In this document: positions 8,684 to 18,700 of the stretch, one piece after another
Layout: each line of letters begins with the position of its first letter
Numbering within the stretch: the first letter of the stretch is position 1
Assembly: GCF_009847015.1 (NCBI RefSeq)
Contig: NZ_WVEM01000011.1
Span: forward strand, 62,001-126,000
Length of the DNA: 64,000 nucleotides
DNA from: Sunxiuqinia indica
GTDB taxonomy: Bacteria; Bacteroidota; Bacteroidia; Bacteroidales; Prolixibacteraceae
Reading direction: 5' to 3'
Notes under the pieces: model-generated
Seen by the model: only the letters and a program-made list of their open reading frames with translations
The model's database searches: none
What the model was told of the DNA's origin: nothing
Made by a program: the position numbers and the translations under genes

Positions 8684-9976
8684 ATGAACTTTGTTGAAGA
8701 ATTACGTTGGCGCGGAATGCTCCACGATATGATGCCCGGAACAGAAGAACAACTGCAGAAAGAAATGACAACAGCTTATGTTGGTTTTGATCCGACAGCA
8801 GATTCGTTGCACATTGGAAGCCTAGCTCCAATTATGCTATTGAAGCGTTTCCAAATGGCTGGGCACAAACCCCTTGCGTTGGTCGGGGGTGCTACTGGTA
8901 TGATTGGCGATCCGTCGGGAAAGTCGCAAGAGCGAAATCTGCTAAACGAAGAGACTTTGCAGAAGAACCTTGACGGAATCAAAAAGCAATTATCGAAGTT
9001 TTTGGATTTTGAAAGTGAGGTTGATAATCAGGCTGTTATGGTTAATAATTTCGATTGGATGAAAGAGATTAGTTTCCTTGAATTTATTCGCGATATTGGC
9101 AAGCACATTACCGTTAATTACATGATGGCCAAGGAGTCAGTAAAAAAACGTCTAAATCCAGACGCTAAAACCGGTATGTCTTTCACCGAATTCACCTATC
9201 AGCTCGTGCAGGGATTCGACTTTTATTGGCTGCATCAGAATATGGATTGTAAGTTACAGATGGGAGGATCAGATCAGTGGGGGAACATTACAACCGGGAC
9301 TGAACTGATTCGGAGAAAATCTGGTGGAGAAGCTTATGCGTTAACGATTCCATTGATTAAGAAAGCGGATGGTAGTAAGTTTGGTAAAACCGAAAGTGGT
9401 AACGTGTGGCTGGATGCCAAATTAACTTCACCCTATAAATTTTACCAATTTTGGTTAAATACCACTGATGAAGATGCCGAATCTTACATCAAAATTTTTA
9501 CCCTTCTTAATAAGGTGGAAATTGATGCATTGGTTGCCAGCCACAAGGAAGCTCCCCATATGCGTGAGCTTCAGAAGAAATTAGCCGAGGAAGTTACGGT
9601 GATGGTGCATTCGCGCGAGGATTATGAAATGGCGGTTGAAGCATCGCAGATTTTGTTTGGTCGTGGGACTGCCGAAAACCTTAAAAAGCTTGATGAGCAA
9701 ACTTTCCTGGCTGTTTTTGATGGTGTCCCTCTGTTCTCCGTTTCAAAAGCGGAACTGGAATCAGGTGTTAATGTGGTTGATTTGCTAGCCGAAAAGGTTG
9801 CTGTTTTTCCTTCAAAAGGTGAATTGCGCCGGACAATTAAAGGGAATGGATTGAGCATCAATAAAGAAAAAATATCAGATCAGGAACTAATGATAAATGC
9901 TGAGCACCTGATTGGAAATAAGTATGTTCTGGTTCAAAAAGGGAAGAAGAACTACTACTTACTAATTGCCGAATAA
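8684..9976 (+). CDS. tyrS: Tyrosyl-tRNA synthetase
   Basis: A class I aminoacyl-tRNA synthetase that charges tRNA-Tyr, 430 residues. The HIGH-type motif is HIGS (43-46) and the KMSKS-type motif is KFGKT (232-236). The tyrosine-binding segment [12 protein letters not shown] (171-182) and GGSDQWGN (194-201) are intact. The C-terminal third carries an S4 RNA-binding domain ([20 protein letters not shown]). The start is ATG 8684; a TTG three codons earlier is less likely. Confidence 0.97.
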   Translation: MNFVEELRWRGMLHDMMPGTEEQLQKEMTTAYVGFDPTADSLHIGSLAPIMLLKRFQMAGHKPLALVGGATGMIGDPSGKSQERNLLNEETLQKNLDGIKKQLSKFLDFESEVDNQAVMVNNFDWMKEISFLEFIRDIGKHITVNYMMAKESVKKRLNPDAKTGMSFTEFTYQLVQGFDFYWLHQNMDCKLQMGGSDQWGNITTGTELIRRKSGGEAYALTIPLIKKADGSKFGKTESGNVWLDAKLTSPYKFYQFWLNTTDEDAESYIKIFTLLNKVEIDALVASHKEAPHMRELQKKLAEEVTVMVHSREDYEMAVEASQILFGRGTAENLKKLDEQTFLAVFDGVPLFSVSKAELESGVNVVDLLAEKVAVFPSKGELRRTIKGNGLSINKEKISDQELMINAEHLIGNKYVLVQKGKKNYYLLIAE

Positions 9977-10044
9977 ATATTGGTGGACTGATAATAATAT
10001 ATGCTGAATTCCGTTCAGAAATAACGACCAAACAATCTCACTTT

Positions 10045-10998
10045 ATGAAAAGCTTTTTTGATAACCAGAGTCTTTTTACTGTTATCTGGAAATGGAAACA
10101 ACATCTCATCATTGTTGGAGTCATTACGATTATAGCGTCTGCAGTATTTTCTTCGCCGTATTTTATAACACCATTGTTTCAGTCACAAGCCAGGGTATAT
10201 CCAACGAATACCCAGTCTTATTCTGAGGAATCGGAGAGTGAACAAATGTTGGAAGTTTTTAATTCTACCGATATCAAACGGCAGGTTGTAGATGCATTTA
10301 ATTTGACCTCACGTTATGGCATTAAGGAAGATGATCCTTATTTCCGAACTAAAATACTGAAAAAATATGACGATCGGATTGAATGTAAAAAGACAGAATA
10401 TGAGTCGATTGAATTGATGGCGCGGGATGCAGATCCACAAATTGCCAGTAATATAGTGGATTCGTTGGTTGCTTTTTACAACCGTAAAGTGTTGTTTTTA
10501 CGCCAACAAAAGGCATTTGAAGAAGCCTTCTCCTATCAAAATGACCTTGTGCGTAAAAAGAAAGAGATTGATCGGGTTTCTTCGGAAATGGAAAGCTTGA
10601 GAAAGGAGTATGGTTTGCTTGATTATGAGATTCAGACAGAGCAAGTAACAATGGGGTATATGACAGCTCTTGCCGAAGGAGCCAACAGAACGGCGGTCAA
10701 TGATATCAAAGATTTGATGACTAGTCTTGAGGAAAAAGGAGGACAGTTCTTTTTATTACAACGGGAGCTTGAAGCGTTAGAGATTCAGCGCGATACGATA
10801 AATCGGCGATATGATAAGGCAATTGCAATTGCCGAAAAAGAAGAGACCTACACGATGGTTGTTGAAGAACCATTTCCTGCTGATAAGAAGTCATACCCGA
10901 CTCGCTGGCTGATTGTTTTGGTAAGCTTAATTGCCGTTGAGTTTTTGGCATTGCTTACTGTTTTTAGTTTAGAAGGAATTAAATCTTCAAAGCAGTAA
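10045..10998 (+). CDS. Wzz-type polysaccharide chain-length protein
   Basis: A 317-residue inner-membrane protein of the chain-length-determinant family. Transmembrane helix 1 is about 20-40, helix 2 about 287-307 and preceded by a proline-containing motif (PFPADKKSYPTRW), and the periplasmic part between them is coiled-coil rich (about 165-265). Wzz proteins control the number of repeat units added by a polymerase; there is no cytoplasmic tyrosine-kinase domain. The next gene, 3 bp away, is an O-antigen ligase/polymerase, so the two make a matching pair. No glycosyltransferase or flippase gene is nearby. Confidence 0.82.
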   Translation: MKSFFDNQSLFTVIWKWKQHLIIVGVITIIASAVFSSPYFITPLFQSQARVYPTNTQSYSEESESEQMLEVFNSTDIKRQVVDAFNLTSRYGIKEDDPYFRTKILKKYDDRIECKKTEYESIELMARDADPQIASNIVDSLVAFYNRKVLFLRQQKAFEEAFSYQNDLVRKKKEIDRVSSEMESLRKEYGLLDYEIQTEQVTMGYMTALAEGANRTAVNDIKDLMTSLEEKGGQFFLLQRELEALEIQRDTINRRYDKAIAIAEKEETYTMVVEEPFPADKKSYPTRWLIVLVSLIAVEFLALLTVFSLEGIKSSKQ

Positions 10999-11001
10999 AT
11001 T

Positions 11002-12468
11002 TTGCTCAGTAAACATTATAAAATTATTCTGTTTTATGTTGTTTCAGCTTTATTCTTAGCACTCAACATTTATTTTGTCGTACAAAAGGAAACCCTGCTG
11101 GCAAGCATTTTACCCCTTGTATTGGCCATTGTATTAGTCGCCATTGTTCGGTTAGATAGCTTGTTGTTGTTGGTTACATTTTTTACTCCGATATCCTTGC
11201 CCTTGCACGATTTGGTTGAAGGGTTGCCGTTTGATATGTTTCTTCCCACGGAGCCATTGTTATTTGGTATACTGATTTTGTTTTTATTTAAACTGGCTGA
11301 ACGGCAGAGCTTTGAAAAGGATATTCTGACACATCCAATTTCGCTTGCACTGTACTTTTATTTGGGCTGGATGCTGATTACCGCTGTAACCAGTACCATG
11401 CCAATTGTGTCGCTCAAATTTTGGTTATCCAAGCTTTGGTTTTTGGCTGCATTCTATTTTATGGGTATTCTTCTTTTTCGCAATACGAAGAATATTTATT
11501 GGTTTGTTGGATTGTATTGCGGAGCTTTTGTGATCGTTATTTTTTATGCCTGGGCGCGTCATTTTGCTTTTGGATTTCATAACGATAAGGCGGCGCACTT
11601 TGTTATGAACCCTTTTTATAAAGATCATACCTCATATGGAGCCATGCTTGCTTTTTTTATCCCAATTTTGATCGGATTAACATTCTCAAAGTCATATCGA
11701 AATGGCTATCGTCTCCTTTCAGGCTGTGGGTTGCTGTTGTTTACGATTGCTTTAATTTTGTCGTATACGCGTGCTGCCTGGCTGAGTTTAGTAATAGGAG
11801 GAATGGTTTGGCTGGTAATTAAGTTGAAGTTACGGTTTAGGCCATTGTTTATTACAGGCCTGTCTGTTATTGCGATTGTGCTTGTTTTTCAGACTCAGAT
11901 CTTAATGTTTCTCGAACGAAACAATCAGGAATCGTCAGCCGATCTGGCAACGCACCTTTCGTCGATGACTAATGTGACAACCGATGCATCTAACCTGGAG
12001 CGAATAAATCGGTGGAGTTCCGCTTTGCAAATGTTTGAGGAAAAACCCGTGCTTGGGTGGGGGCCCGGAACTTACATGTTTCAGTATGCACCCTTTCAAC
12101 TAACGAAGAACCGAACGATTATTAGCACCAATTCAGCAGATGGGGGGAATGCGCATAGCGAATATTTGGGGCCACTTGCCGAGTCCGGTTTTTTAGGTGC
12201 GCTCAGCTTTATTTTGTTGGTAGTCGTTATTTTGTATGTTGGAATTCATGCATATTCGCGATCGTCGAAAAAGGAGCATCGAATGATCATCTTATCTGCG
12301 ATTATTGGGTTGGTGACCTATCTCATTCATGGCTTTTTAAATAATTTTCTGGATACCGACAAGGCATCCATTCCATTTTGGGGATTTGTTGCAATTCTGG
12401 TAGTTTTTGATTTGCAAACGAAATTGGAACAGAAGAGGGCTTTGCCGAAGAAGAAATTGGAGGTATAA
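11002..12468 (+). CDS. O-antigen ligase/polymerase family membrane protein
   Basis: A 488-residue polytopic membrane protein with 12 or so hydrophobic helices and one large periplasmic loop (about 300-390). The loop and following helix hold the Wzy_C signature: WSSALQMFEEKPVLGWGPGT and NAHSEYLGPLAESGFLG, whose His is the conserved residue of ligases. Such proteins either polymerise repeat units (Wzy) or join glycan to lipid A or protein (WaaL); sequence does not tell which. The start is a TTG 3 bp after the wzz-like stop, since the next in-frame ATG would delete the first helices. Pairing with Wzz favours a polymerase. Confidence 0.82.
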   Translation: MLSKHYKIILFYVVSALFLALNIYFVVQKETLLASILPLVLAIVLVAIVRLDSLLLLVTFFTPISLPLHDLVEGLPFDMFLPTEPLLFGILILFLFKLAERQSFEKDILTHPISLALYFYLGWMLITAVTSTMPIVSLKFWLSKLWFLAAFYFMGILLFRNTKNIYWFVGLYCGAFVIVIFYAWARHFAFGFHNDKAAHFVMNPFYKDHTSYGAMLAFFIPILIGLTFSKSYRNGYRLLSGCGLLLFTIALILSYTRAAWLSLVIGGMVWLVIKLKLRFRPLFITGLSVIAIVLVFQTQILMFLERNNQESSADLATHLSSMTNVTTDASNLERINRWSSALQMFEEKPVLGWGPGTYMFQYAPFQLTKNRTIISTNSADGGNAHSEYLGPLAESGFLGALSFILLVVVILYVGIHAYSRSSKKEHRMIILSAIIGLVTYLIHGFLNNFLDTDKASIPFWGFVAILVVFDLQTKLEQKRALPKKKLEV

Positions 12469-12473
12469 AAAAA

Positions 12474-12489
12474 CCCGGAAATTCCCGGG
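12474..12489. terminator. Terminator between the ligase gene and efp
   Basis: Stem CCCGG / CCGGG with a 6-nt loop. On the minus strand it is followed by a run of seven T, making it a clear intrinsic terminator for efp; on the plus strand the following T-run is weak (CTTT). Confidence 0.75.
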
Positions 12490-12515
12490 CTTTAAGTGTC
12501 AAATGAAAATCTATT

Positions 12516-13085
12516 TTATTTCTTTACACGTTCGCTGTAACTGCGTTCGCGAGTGTCAATCTTAATTATGTCGTTTTCGTTGATGAAAAGTGGAACCATA
12601 ATTTCAGCTCCGGTTTCCACCGTTGCTGGTTTTAAAGCTGTTGAACTTGCTGTGTTCCCTTTTTCTCCTGGAATTGTCTGAGTAACTTCAAGTTCCACTG
12701 AAGCTGGCAGCTCGGCGGTAAGTGGAGTCTCAATCTCTGTTTGGAAATTGACTTCGATTATTTGTCCTTCCTTCATCAAGTCAGAATTTTCAATCAAATC
12801 CGGATCCAACGAAATTTGCTCGAACGTTTCCGTGTGCATGAAATTAAATCCCATGTCATCTTTGTATAAATATTGATAAGGTCTTCTTTCAACCCGAACA
12901 ACATCAATTTTAACGCCTGCATTGAATGTATTTTCAATGACTTTACCGGTTTTTACATTTTTCAACTTTGTGCGAACAAATGCCGCGCCTTTTCCTGGCT
13001 TAACATGTTGAAACTGCACAATGGTGAAAATCTGACCATTGTATTCAATTGTCAATCCGTTTCTAAAATCTGAAGTACTTGCCAT
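12516..13085 (-). CDS. efp: Translation elongation factor P
   Basis: A 189-residue ribosome factor that rescues stalling at proline stretches. The three-domain layout is normal: a KOW-like domain with the tip loop PGKGAAF, in which K32 is the position modified or contacted in other bacteria; an OB domain (about 67-125); and a C-terminal OB domain with VPLFINENDIIKIDTRERSY, the family signature. No EpmA or EpmB modification gene is in the window. It has its own -7 box and a strong terminator, so it is probably monocistronic. Confidence 0.97.
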   Translation of the reverse strand: MASTSDFRNGLTIEYNGQIFTIVQFQHVKPGKGAAFVRTKLKNVKTGKVIENTFNAGVKIDVVRVERRPYQYLYKDDMGFNFMHTETFEQISLDPDLIENSDLMKEGQIIEVNFQTEIETPLTAELPASVELEVTQTIPGEKGNTASSTALKPATVETGAEIMVPLFINENDIIKIDTRERSYSERVKK

Positions 13086-13120
13086 ATCTTTGATATATAA
13101 TGAATTACAAAAATTTTGTG

Positions 13121-13128
13121 CAAAAGTA
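13121..13128 (-). promoter_or_regulatory. -7 box for efp
   Basis: TACTTTTG on the minus strand fits TAnnTTTG and ends 35 bp before the efp ATG. No clear TTG -33 element was seen. Confidence 0.45.
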
Positions 13129-13183
13129 GTTAATTTCTGCCTAAAAACGGTAATTTCTCATGTAATCCAATTGCGTTCGTGTG

Positions 13184-13915
13184 TTATTCAATCTGCTCAA
13201 CACCATTGATTTTGTATGAATCCAGTTCACATTTTAATGAACCCACTTTCAAGTCAAATTCTAATAGTACCGGTATTCGGGCTTTGTCGTTGGTAATGTA
13301 GAACTTTAGTCCGCTGTTGCTGTTCAACACTTTTCCTTTATCAATTCGAGGTTGAATAATATGGCATTGTTTTTCACCTAAGGAAGATTTGATTTTTGTT
13401 TTTCCAAGGTATTTTACACGCATCCAGAAAAACTTATCGGCATGAAAAACAGGTATGGAGAACTCCTCTCCGCCATCAAACTCATCCAGGTAAGGGGTGT
13501 TTCTCATGTAATAAAATGAGGTTACAAAATCGATTGTAGTGGGGGGTACTTCGTGCGCCCCGGACTTTAAGGAGTACAAAGAGTCTTTCTCTGGAAAGAA
13601 ATAGGCTTCGTTGTACCACTTGTAATCGCCTTCCTGAATATTTCGGATAGCCATGTATGGTTGATAGGTTTTTGGATTAACAAAACTTTCATAAACGTCG
13701 TGCACTTTAAACAGCAAGTCGGTAACACCAACCGTGTTGCCGTCCAGTAGTAAATGAATAGCTTCTTTCCCCTCGTAAGTGGTATCTTCAACACTCAAAG
13801 TTGCTTCGCCTCCTCGGAAAAAACCATACCTCATATGGTATTTTAATTCTTCCTTGGGCTGAGCTGATGCAAAGACCCAGGCGGTTAAAAAAATAAGTAT
13901 CAATTTTAATTTCAT
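13184..13915 (-). CDS. DUF3108 exported protein
   Basis: A 243-residue protein with a signal peptide (LILIFLTAWVFASAQ, cleavage near residue 19) followed by a single beta-rich DUF3108 domain (opening KYHMRYGFFRGGEATLSV). The family has no established activity; its fold suggests an envelope lipid-binding or structural role (inference). The gene overlaps the end of tsaB by 4 bp (ATGA), so it is translationally coupled to it. Confidence 0.85.
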   Translation of the reverse strand: MKLKLILIFLTAWVFASAQPKEELKYHMRYGFFRGGEATLSVEDTTYEGKEAIHLLLDGNTVGVTDLLFKVHDVYESFVNPKTYQPYMAIRNIQEGDYKWYNEAYFFPEKDSLYSLKSGAHEVPPTTIDFVTSFYYMRNTPYLDEFDGGEEFSIPVFHADKFFWMRVKYLGKTKIKSSLGEKQCHIIQPRIDKGKVLNSNSGLKFYITNDKARIPVLLEFDLKVGSLKCELDSYKINGVEQIE

Positions 13916-14625
13916 TGTTTCAAGATGTTCTTTTTGGGTTTGCCTGCAATGAAGTCTTTTAGGTAAAAAGGCTCGAAGTAGGCAACATCCACAAAATCAT
14001 TATTTTCATATGCTTCTTGAGACAAAGAACACATAAACTGTGCCGAAGTTTTTATGTTATCAATAAATATGGCATTGGGATGATCAATTGCTGATTGGCA
14101 TTTGGCTGAACCGTTTCCAAAAAAAGCGATTGGCTGTTTGTCCAATAAATTATGGAACGATTCACGATCGATGATCGTAGCAGAGACGGATTCAATCGGC
14201 TGATGTTCATGATTGTACAGCGCCGTGTAAACTTCCATGCGCCGGGCGTCAATCATCGGGCAAAAAAGCAGATTGTCAGCTTTGTTGAGTTTGTATTTTT
14301 TGAGGTTTGAACTGACATGATGACTCATCGACTGTAGAGGACTGACTGCAATTAATGGTATTTGGTTCGCATAGCATAGTCCTTTGGCCAGTGATACACC
14401 GATTCGAAGACCTGTATAGGAACCCGGACCTTTGCTGACTGCAACAGCATGAAGTTGCCGATAGGTAAGCTGGTTTCGTCTCAATAGCTCATCGGTAAAA
14501 ACGCTTAACTTTTGGGCATGGTTTTGTCCTTCGTGACTTTCAATATAGTCGATCATTTTTCCATTTTCTGCAATCGATACGCTGCAAACTTCAGTCGATG
14601 ATTCCAAGTTCAGTATTCGAGTCAT
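13912..14625 (-). CDS. tsaB: tRNA threonylcarbamoyladenosine synthesis protein TsaB
   Basis: A 237-residue member of the ASKHA fold that acts as scaffold for TsaD in making t6A37 on tRNAs. Readable family segments are ILNLESSTEVCSVSIA at the N-terminus, EGQNHAQKLS and SKGPGSYTGLRIGVSLAKGL. The start is ATG 14625: a longer reading from a TTG at 14646 can be excluded because that TTG lies inside the promoter -7 box. It forms an operon with the DUF3108 gene. Confidence 0.93.
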   Translation of the reverse strand: MTRILNLESSTEVCSVSIAENGKMIDYIESHEGQNHAQKLSVFTDELLRRNQLTYRQLHAVAVSKGPGSYTGLRIGVSLAKGLCYANQIPLIAVSPLQSMSHHVSSNLKKYKLNKADNLLFCPMIDARRMEVYTALYNHEHQPIESVSATIIDRESFHNLLDKQPIAFFGNGSAKCQSAIDHPNAIFIDNIKTSAQFMCSLSQEAYENNDFVDVAYFEPFYLKDFIAGKPKKNILKQ

Positions 14626-14643
14626 TATCTTGATATTTAACTG

Positions 14644-14651
14644 CAAAAATA
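14644..14651 (-). promoter_or_regulatory. -7 box for the tsaB operon
   Basis: TATTTTTG on the minus strand, an exact TAnnTTTG match, ends 18 bp before the tsaB ATG and overlaps the rejected TTG start. Confidence 0.5.
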
Positions 14652-14785
14652 AGATATAAACAGAATAACAAGTAAAAATCAGTAAAGATTATTGAAGCGT
14701 ATTTTTTTGTTAAAAAGTAATCGGAGGGAAATTTCTGTTAAGTTTCTATTTTTTATTAGTTTTAGATGATTTTTAATACGATAGC

Positions 14786-15541
14786 ATGTATAGAGCTGCA
14801 ATTATTGATGATGATCAGTTAGCCCGACGAGTCTTGTTTCGAATCCTTGATCAGCATTTTTCTGATATTGAAGTTGTTGGAGAAGCAAATTCTGTCGAAA
14901 GTGGCGTCGATTTGATTATTAAGGAAGCTCCCGATTTGGTTTTTCTGGACATTGAGATGCCAGATGGAACTGGGTTTGATTTGATAGAAAAGCTTCCGAC
15001 TGTAAATTTCAAATTGGTTTTTACGACTTCATACAGTGATTATGCAATCACTGCATTCAAATATTCTGCTTTTGATTATATTTTAAAGCCCGTTTTAGTA
15101 GAAAATGTCAAAGCAACTATTCAGCGGATTAGTGAAATTCCGGTGCTTAGTGAAAAACATCGCGTTGAGGTATTGAAACAAAGTATTGAGAAGAAGGAAG
15201 ATAGTTCGCATGTGACGATCGCTCTGCCCGAAATGAATGGATTTGCGATTATCAAAGTCAATAATATTATTCGTTGCGAGGGGGAACGAAACTATACACG
15301 GGTATTTTACCAAAATGAGACTTCGGTGTTAATCAGTCGCACCTTACTCGAGTTTGACCAATTACTTGTGCCGCACGGATTCTGTCGTATACATCGTTCG
15401 CATTTGGTCAATTTGAAATATGTTAATCGGTATTTAAAAACCGATGGTGGAATGGTGGAATTGGCTGATAAATCGCAGTTACGGGTTTCCCCAAAATACA
15501 AAGAAGAGTTGCTTGATAAATTACTACATAACCGCCTGTAA
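14786..15541 (+). CDS. LytTR-type response regulator
   Basis: A 251-residue two-component regulator. The receiver domain (1-120) has the acidic pocket DDD (8-10), phospho-acceptor D55 in VFLDIEMPDG, T80 and K101 (YILKPV). The C-terminal LytTR DNA-binding domain (about 150-250) shows IIRCEGERNYTRVF and GFCRIHRSHLVNLKYV. No histidine kinase lies next to it, so the kinase must be encoded elsewhere. It stands 200 bp upstream of the giant adhesin gene on the same strand, which makes regulation of that locus plausible but unproven. Confidence 0.92.
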   Translation: MYRAAIIDDDQLARRVLFRILDQHFSDIEVVGEANSVESGVDLIIKEAPDLVFLDIEMPDGTGFDLIEKLPTVNFKLVFTTSYSDYAITAFKYSAFDYILKPVLVENVKATIQRISEIPVLSEKHRVEVLKQSIEKKEDSSHVTIALPEMNGFAIIKVNNIIRCEGERNYTRVFYQNETSVLISRTLLEFDQLLVPHGFCRIHRSHLVNLKYVNRYLKTDGGMVELADKSQLRVSPKYKEELLDKLLHNRL

Positions 15542-15637
15542 ACTTGTTGATAGCCCTTTTGATTCGGTGTAATGGCCTTTTTGAGAACTGAAGTTGGTCG
15601 TTCGGTAATTTAGAAACGTTATTGAGGTATGAAATAT

Positions 15638-15645
15638 TATATTTG
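15638..15645 (+). promoter_or_regulatory. Candidate -7 box for the adhesin locus
   Basis: TATATTTG fits TAnnTTTG, about 100 bp before the ATG at 15746. The -33 element is not clear. The only match I found between the regulator and the giant gene. Confidence 0.35.
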
Positions 15646-15745
15646 TCAGCGGATTTGGGAGATGGGATTTACTGAATGATAGAATGATGCGAGAAATGGG
15701 TGAGTGTCATTCAGAGTTAACGACTGTGGTAAAAAATTGAGCCGA

Positions 15746-18700
15746 ATGATAAACCCGAAAAATAGATATCGGTTATTCTTTTTTCTAACTAGATATTTTT
15801 TCTTTTCAGTAGACTCCAGTTCGGAGCAGCCGTATAGTTGTGGTCAGTCACAATTCAAAATTGCGGTTGTTATTTTTTCTTTTATAATACTAGTGCTTTT
15901 TCCCTTAGCAGGCTTTTCGGCTAGCTATTCCTCAGTACAAAGTGGAGATTGGAATGATCCTGCTACCTGGGGAGGAAGTGGCATTCCTGTATCCGGAGAC
16001 GATGTTAGGATTAACTCAGGGGATGAAGTTACGTATTCGGGAGATTTAAATTGGACTTCTGGGATTATCTCAGGAAATATTGATTTGATCGTTACCGGAG
16101 ATTTTAGCATGTCTGGTGGGGCATTCAGTGTTTGGTCGACGCTTTCTGTTCAGGTTGGTGGCGATTTTACATACTCGATTGGCAGTTTTCCAATGAATAA
16201 TGGGTATTTCCTTCAGGTGGATGGTAGTTTTACCAGTACAACCGGAGGTCTGAGCAATAATAGTACGAATACCATTACGATTGGGGAAAATGTAACTGTG
16301 GATGGGGATATTATCCTTAATAATGGAGCAATAACAATCGGTGGAAATATGACATCAACCAATGGAAAAGTAGAAGTCAATAATAATTCCAGTCTGACTA
16401 TCGGTGGAGATTTGCAAGTTGCTAGCTCAATTAAACTCAATAATGGAACCCTTTATGTTGATGGTAATAGCTCTGCTACAAGTCTAGAGGTAAACAATGG
16501 GAGTACCTTTTTTTCAGGACAGGATTTAGCGATTGGTAATTCCATCGCAGTGAATGGTGGAGTTATTGATGTGAATGGTGGATTAAGTACATCAGATATC
16601 ACGCTTAATAATAGAAGCATTATTGCAATAGATGGGGATTTAATAAAAGATGGTAATATTACCATTAATTCCGGAAGTTCTAATCTTGTAGTAGCTGGAA
16701 GCTTTGTATCCCGTGGAGGTGGAACAACGATTTACAATAATGGTGGATTTTATGTGTTTCAGGTTTTGGATGAAACCAGTAGCCAAGCCAATTGTCAGGC
16801 TGGTTGCTTCCCTCAAGAAATCTGCAATACCTGCCAAATCAAAAGCTATGCCGAGTGGACAATTGATAGCTCGCCGGCAGAGGACTATCTAGATCCTCAT
16901 GGTGGTATTTTTTATAGTTCAGGAACATTTACCGTTCCTGATGGTGTAACGTCAATCACTGTGGAAGCTTGGGGTGCCGGAGGAGGTGGCGCTAGTTCTA
17001 CAGGGAGCAAAGGCGGTGGCGGCGGTGGCGGCGGAGCCTATGCACTTGCAACTATTCCTGTTAATTCAGCACAATCTTATCCCGTTGCTATCGGTGCAGG
17101 AGGCAATTCAGGTTCCAGTGGAGGCAATACATATTTTAACAATGGAGATGAAGTAAAAGCTGCAGGAGGTAGCGTTGGAAATTTTGCCAGTGGAGGTCCG
17201 GGAGGTTCTATTGCCGCATCCGTAGTCAATGGTACTGCTACTGCAATATATGCCGGGGGCAACGGAGGAGTTGCCAATAATGCCGGCGGCGGCGGCGGTG
17301 GTTCGGCTTTCACAAACAGCGTTGGTGGGAATGGTGGAGATTCGTCGGGAAACGCAAAAGGTACTGGAGGGGGCGGGACAGGAGATGGAGGAGATGGGGG
17401 TGATAGAAATAATATTGGAGATCCGGGAAGTTTCCCAGGCGGAGGAGGCGGTGGAGCAGGCCGCGATGGTGGCGCAGGAGGCTCCGGTGCCGATGGATTA
17501 ATGATCATCTCCTGGATTGAACCGGGATTCGAATTAGCTCGTAGCTCTCAGCAAAATGTAACCTGTAATGGCGGATCGGATGGGGAAGCTACAGTCTTGG
17601 TAAACGATGGGACTAATCCTTATGATTATGTATGGAGAAATTCATCCGATGTTGAAGTTCGGTCGAATCTAAATTCATCAAATGCTGAAGATACTGCAAC
17701 TGGACTAATTGCAGATGATTATACTGTTACCGTGACGGATAACGATGGTTTTTCATCGAGTATCATTGTTTCCATATCAGAACCTAGCGTTTTAAGTGCC
17801 GTTATTGGTTCAAGTTCTGCGTCATGTGGGAGCTCTGATGGGAGCCTATCTTTAACTTCTCCTTCAGGCGGTAGTGGAAATTATGAATATTCGATTAATG
17901 GCGGCGGAAGTTGGCAATCGTCAAATAGTTTTACAGGCCTTTCGGCAGGGACGTACAACGTTCAAATTCGGGATGCCTCTATCCCAACTTGTGTTCAGGT
18001 TTTGAATACCAATTATTCGCTGACCTCTGCCGGGATTTCTATTCCCTTGCTTGCAGGCGCGAATACTGTTGAATGTCAGAACTCCTTAAACGGAACAATT
18101 GACTTAACTGTTCCATATCCTATTCAGTTTAATAATCCCGATTATATTGACTTAGGTAACATGTTAATGTCAAACCTATCTCAATTTACGTTGGAAGGAT
18201 GGATTAAAGTAGATTTATCTACAATTGGTTCCCGCATCAGCTTGTTTGGGCAAAACGATGCCATCGAGTTTGGATTTAGTAACTCAAGCACGCTAGATTG
18301 TTGGACTGCATCAGGAGGAAGTGTCTCAACGAACGTGTATCCATCTGATAATGCATGGCACCATGTAGCTGCAGTTGGTGATGGAAGTACGATTATCCTT
18401 TATATTGATGGGACTAGCGTTGCCACAGGGGGGAATTCGACTGGTAATTATGGATCAAATACAAACTATTCTTCAAAAATTGGAGCTGGGGTCTGGGATC
18501 CAACGGGAGGAAGTTTTCCCGGACAAATGATTAAAGTAGGTTTTTGGAATTCCGATTTAAGTTCCGGAGAAATCGGAAACCTCGCTTCTGGATTCTATCA
18601 GTATACGGGGTCAGAATCCGGATTGTTAGCCGGCTTTAATTTTTATGACGGATCAGGTACAGCTCTGACATCAGTGCCGGCGGGAAATGATGGAGCTTTT

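Noticed and set aside
14626-14646. Longer TsaB start at TTG 14646
   Set aside because: The TTG lies inside the TATTTTTG promoter box, so it would precede the transcription start.
17077-17508. A 143-residue proline-rich frame on the minus strand
   Set aside because: It is the mirror of the Gly-rich domain: GGN codons read backwards become CCN/proline codons. No start signal or signal peptide.
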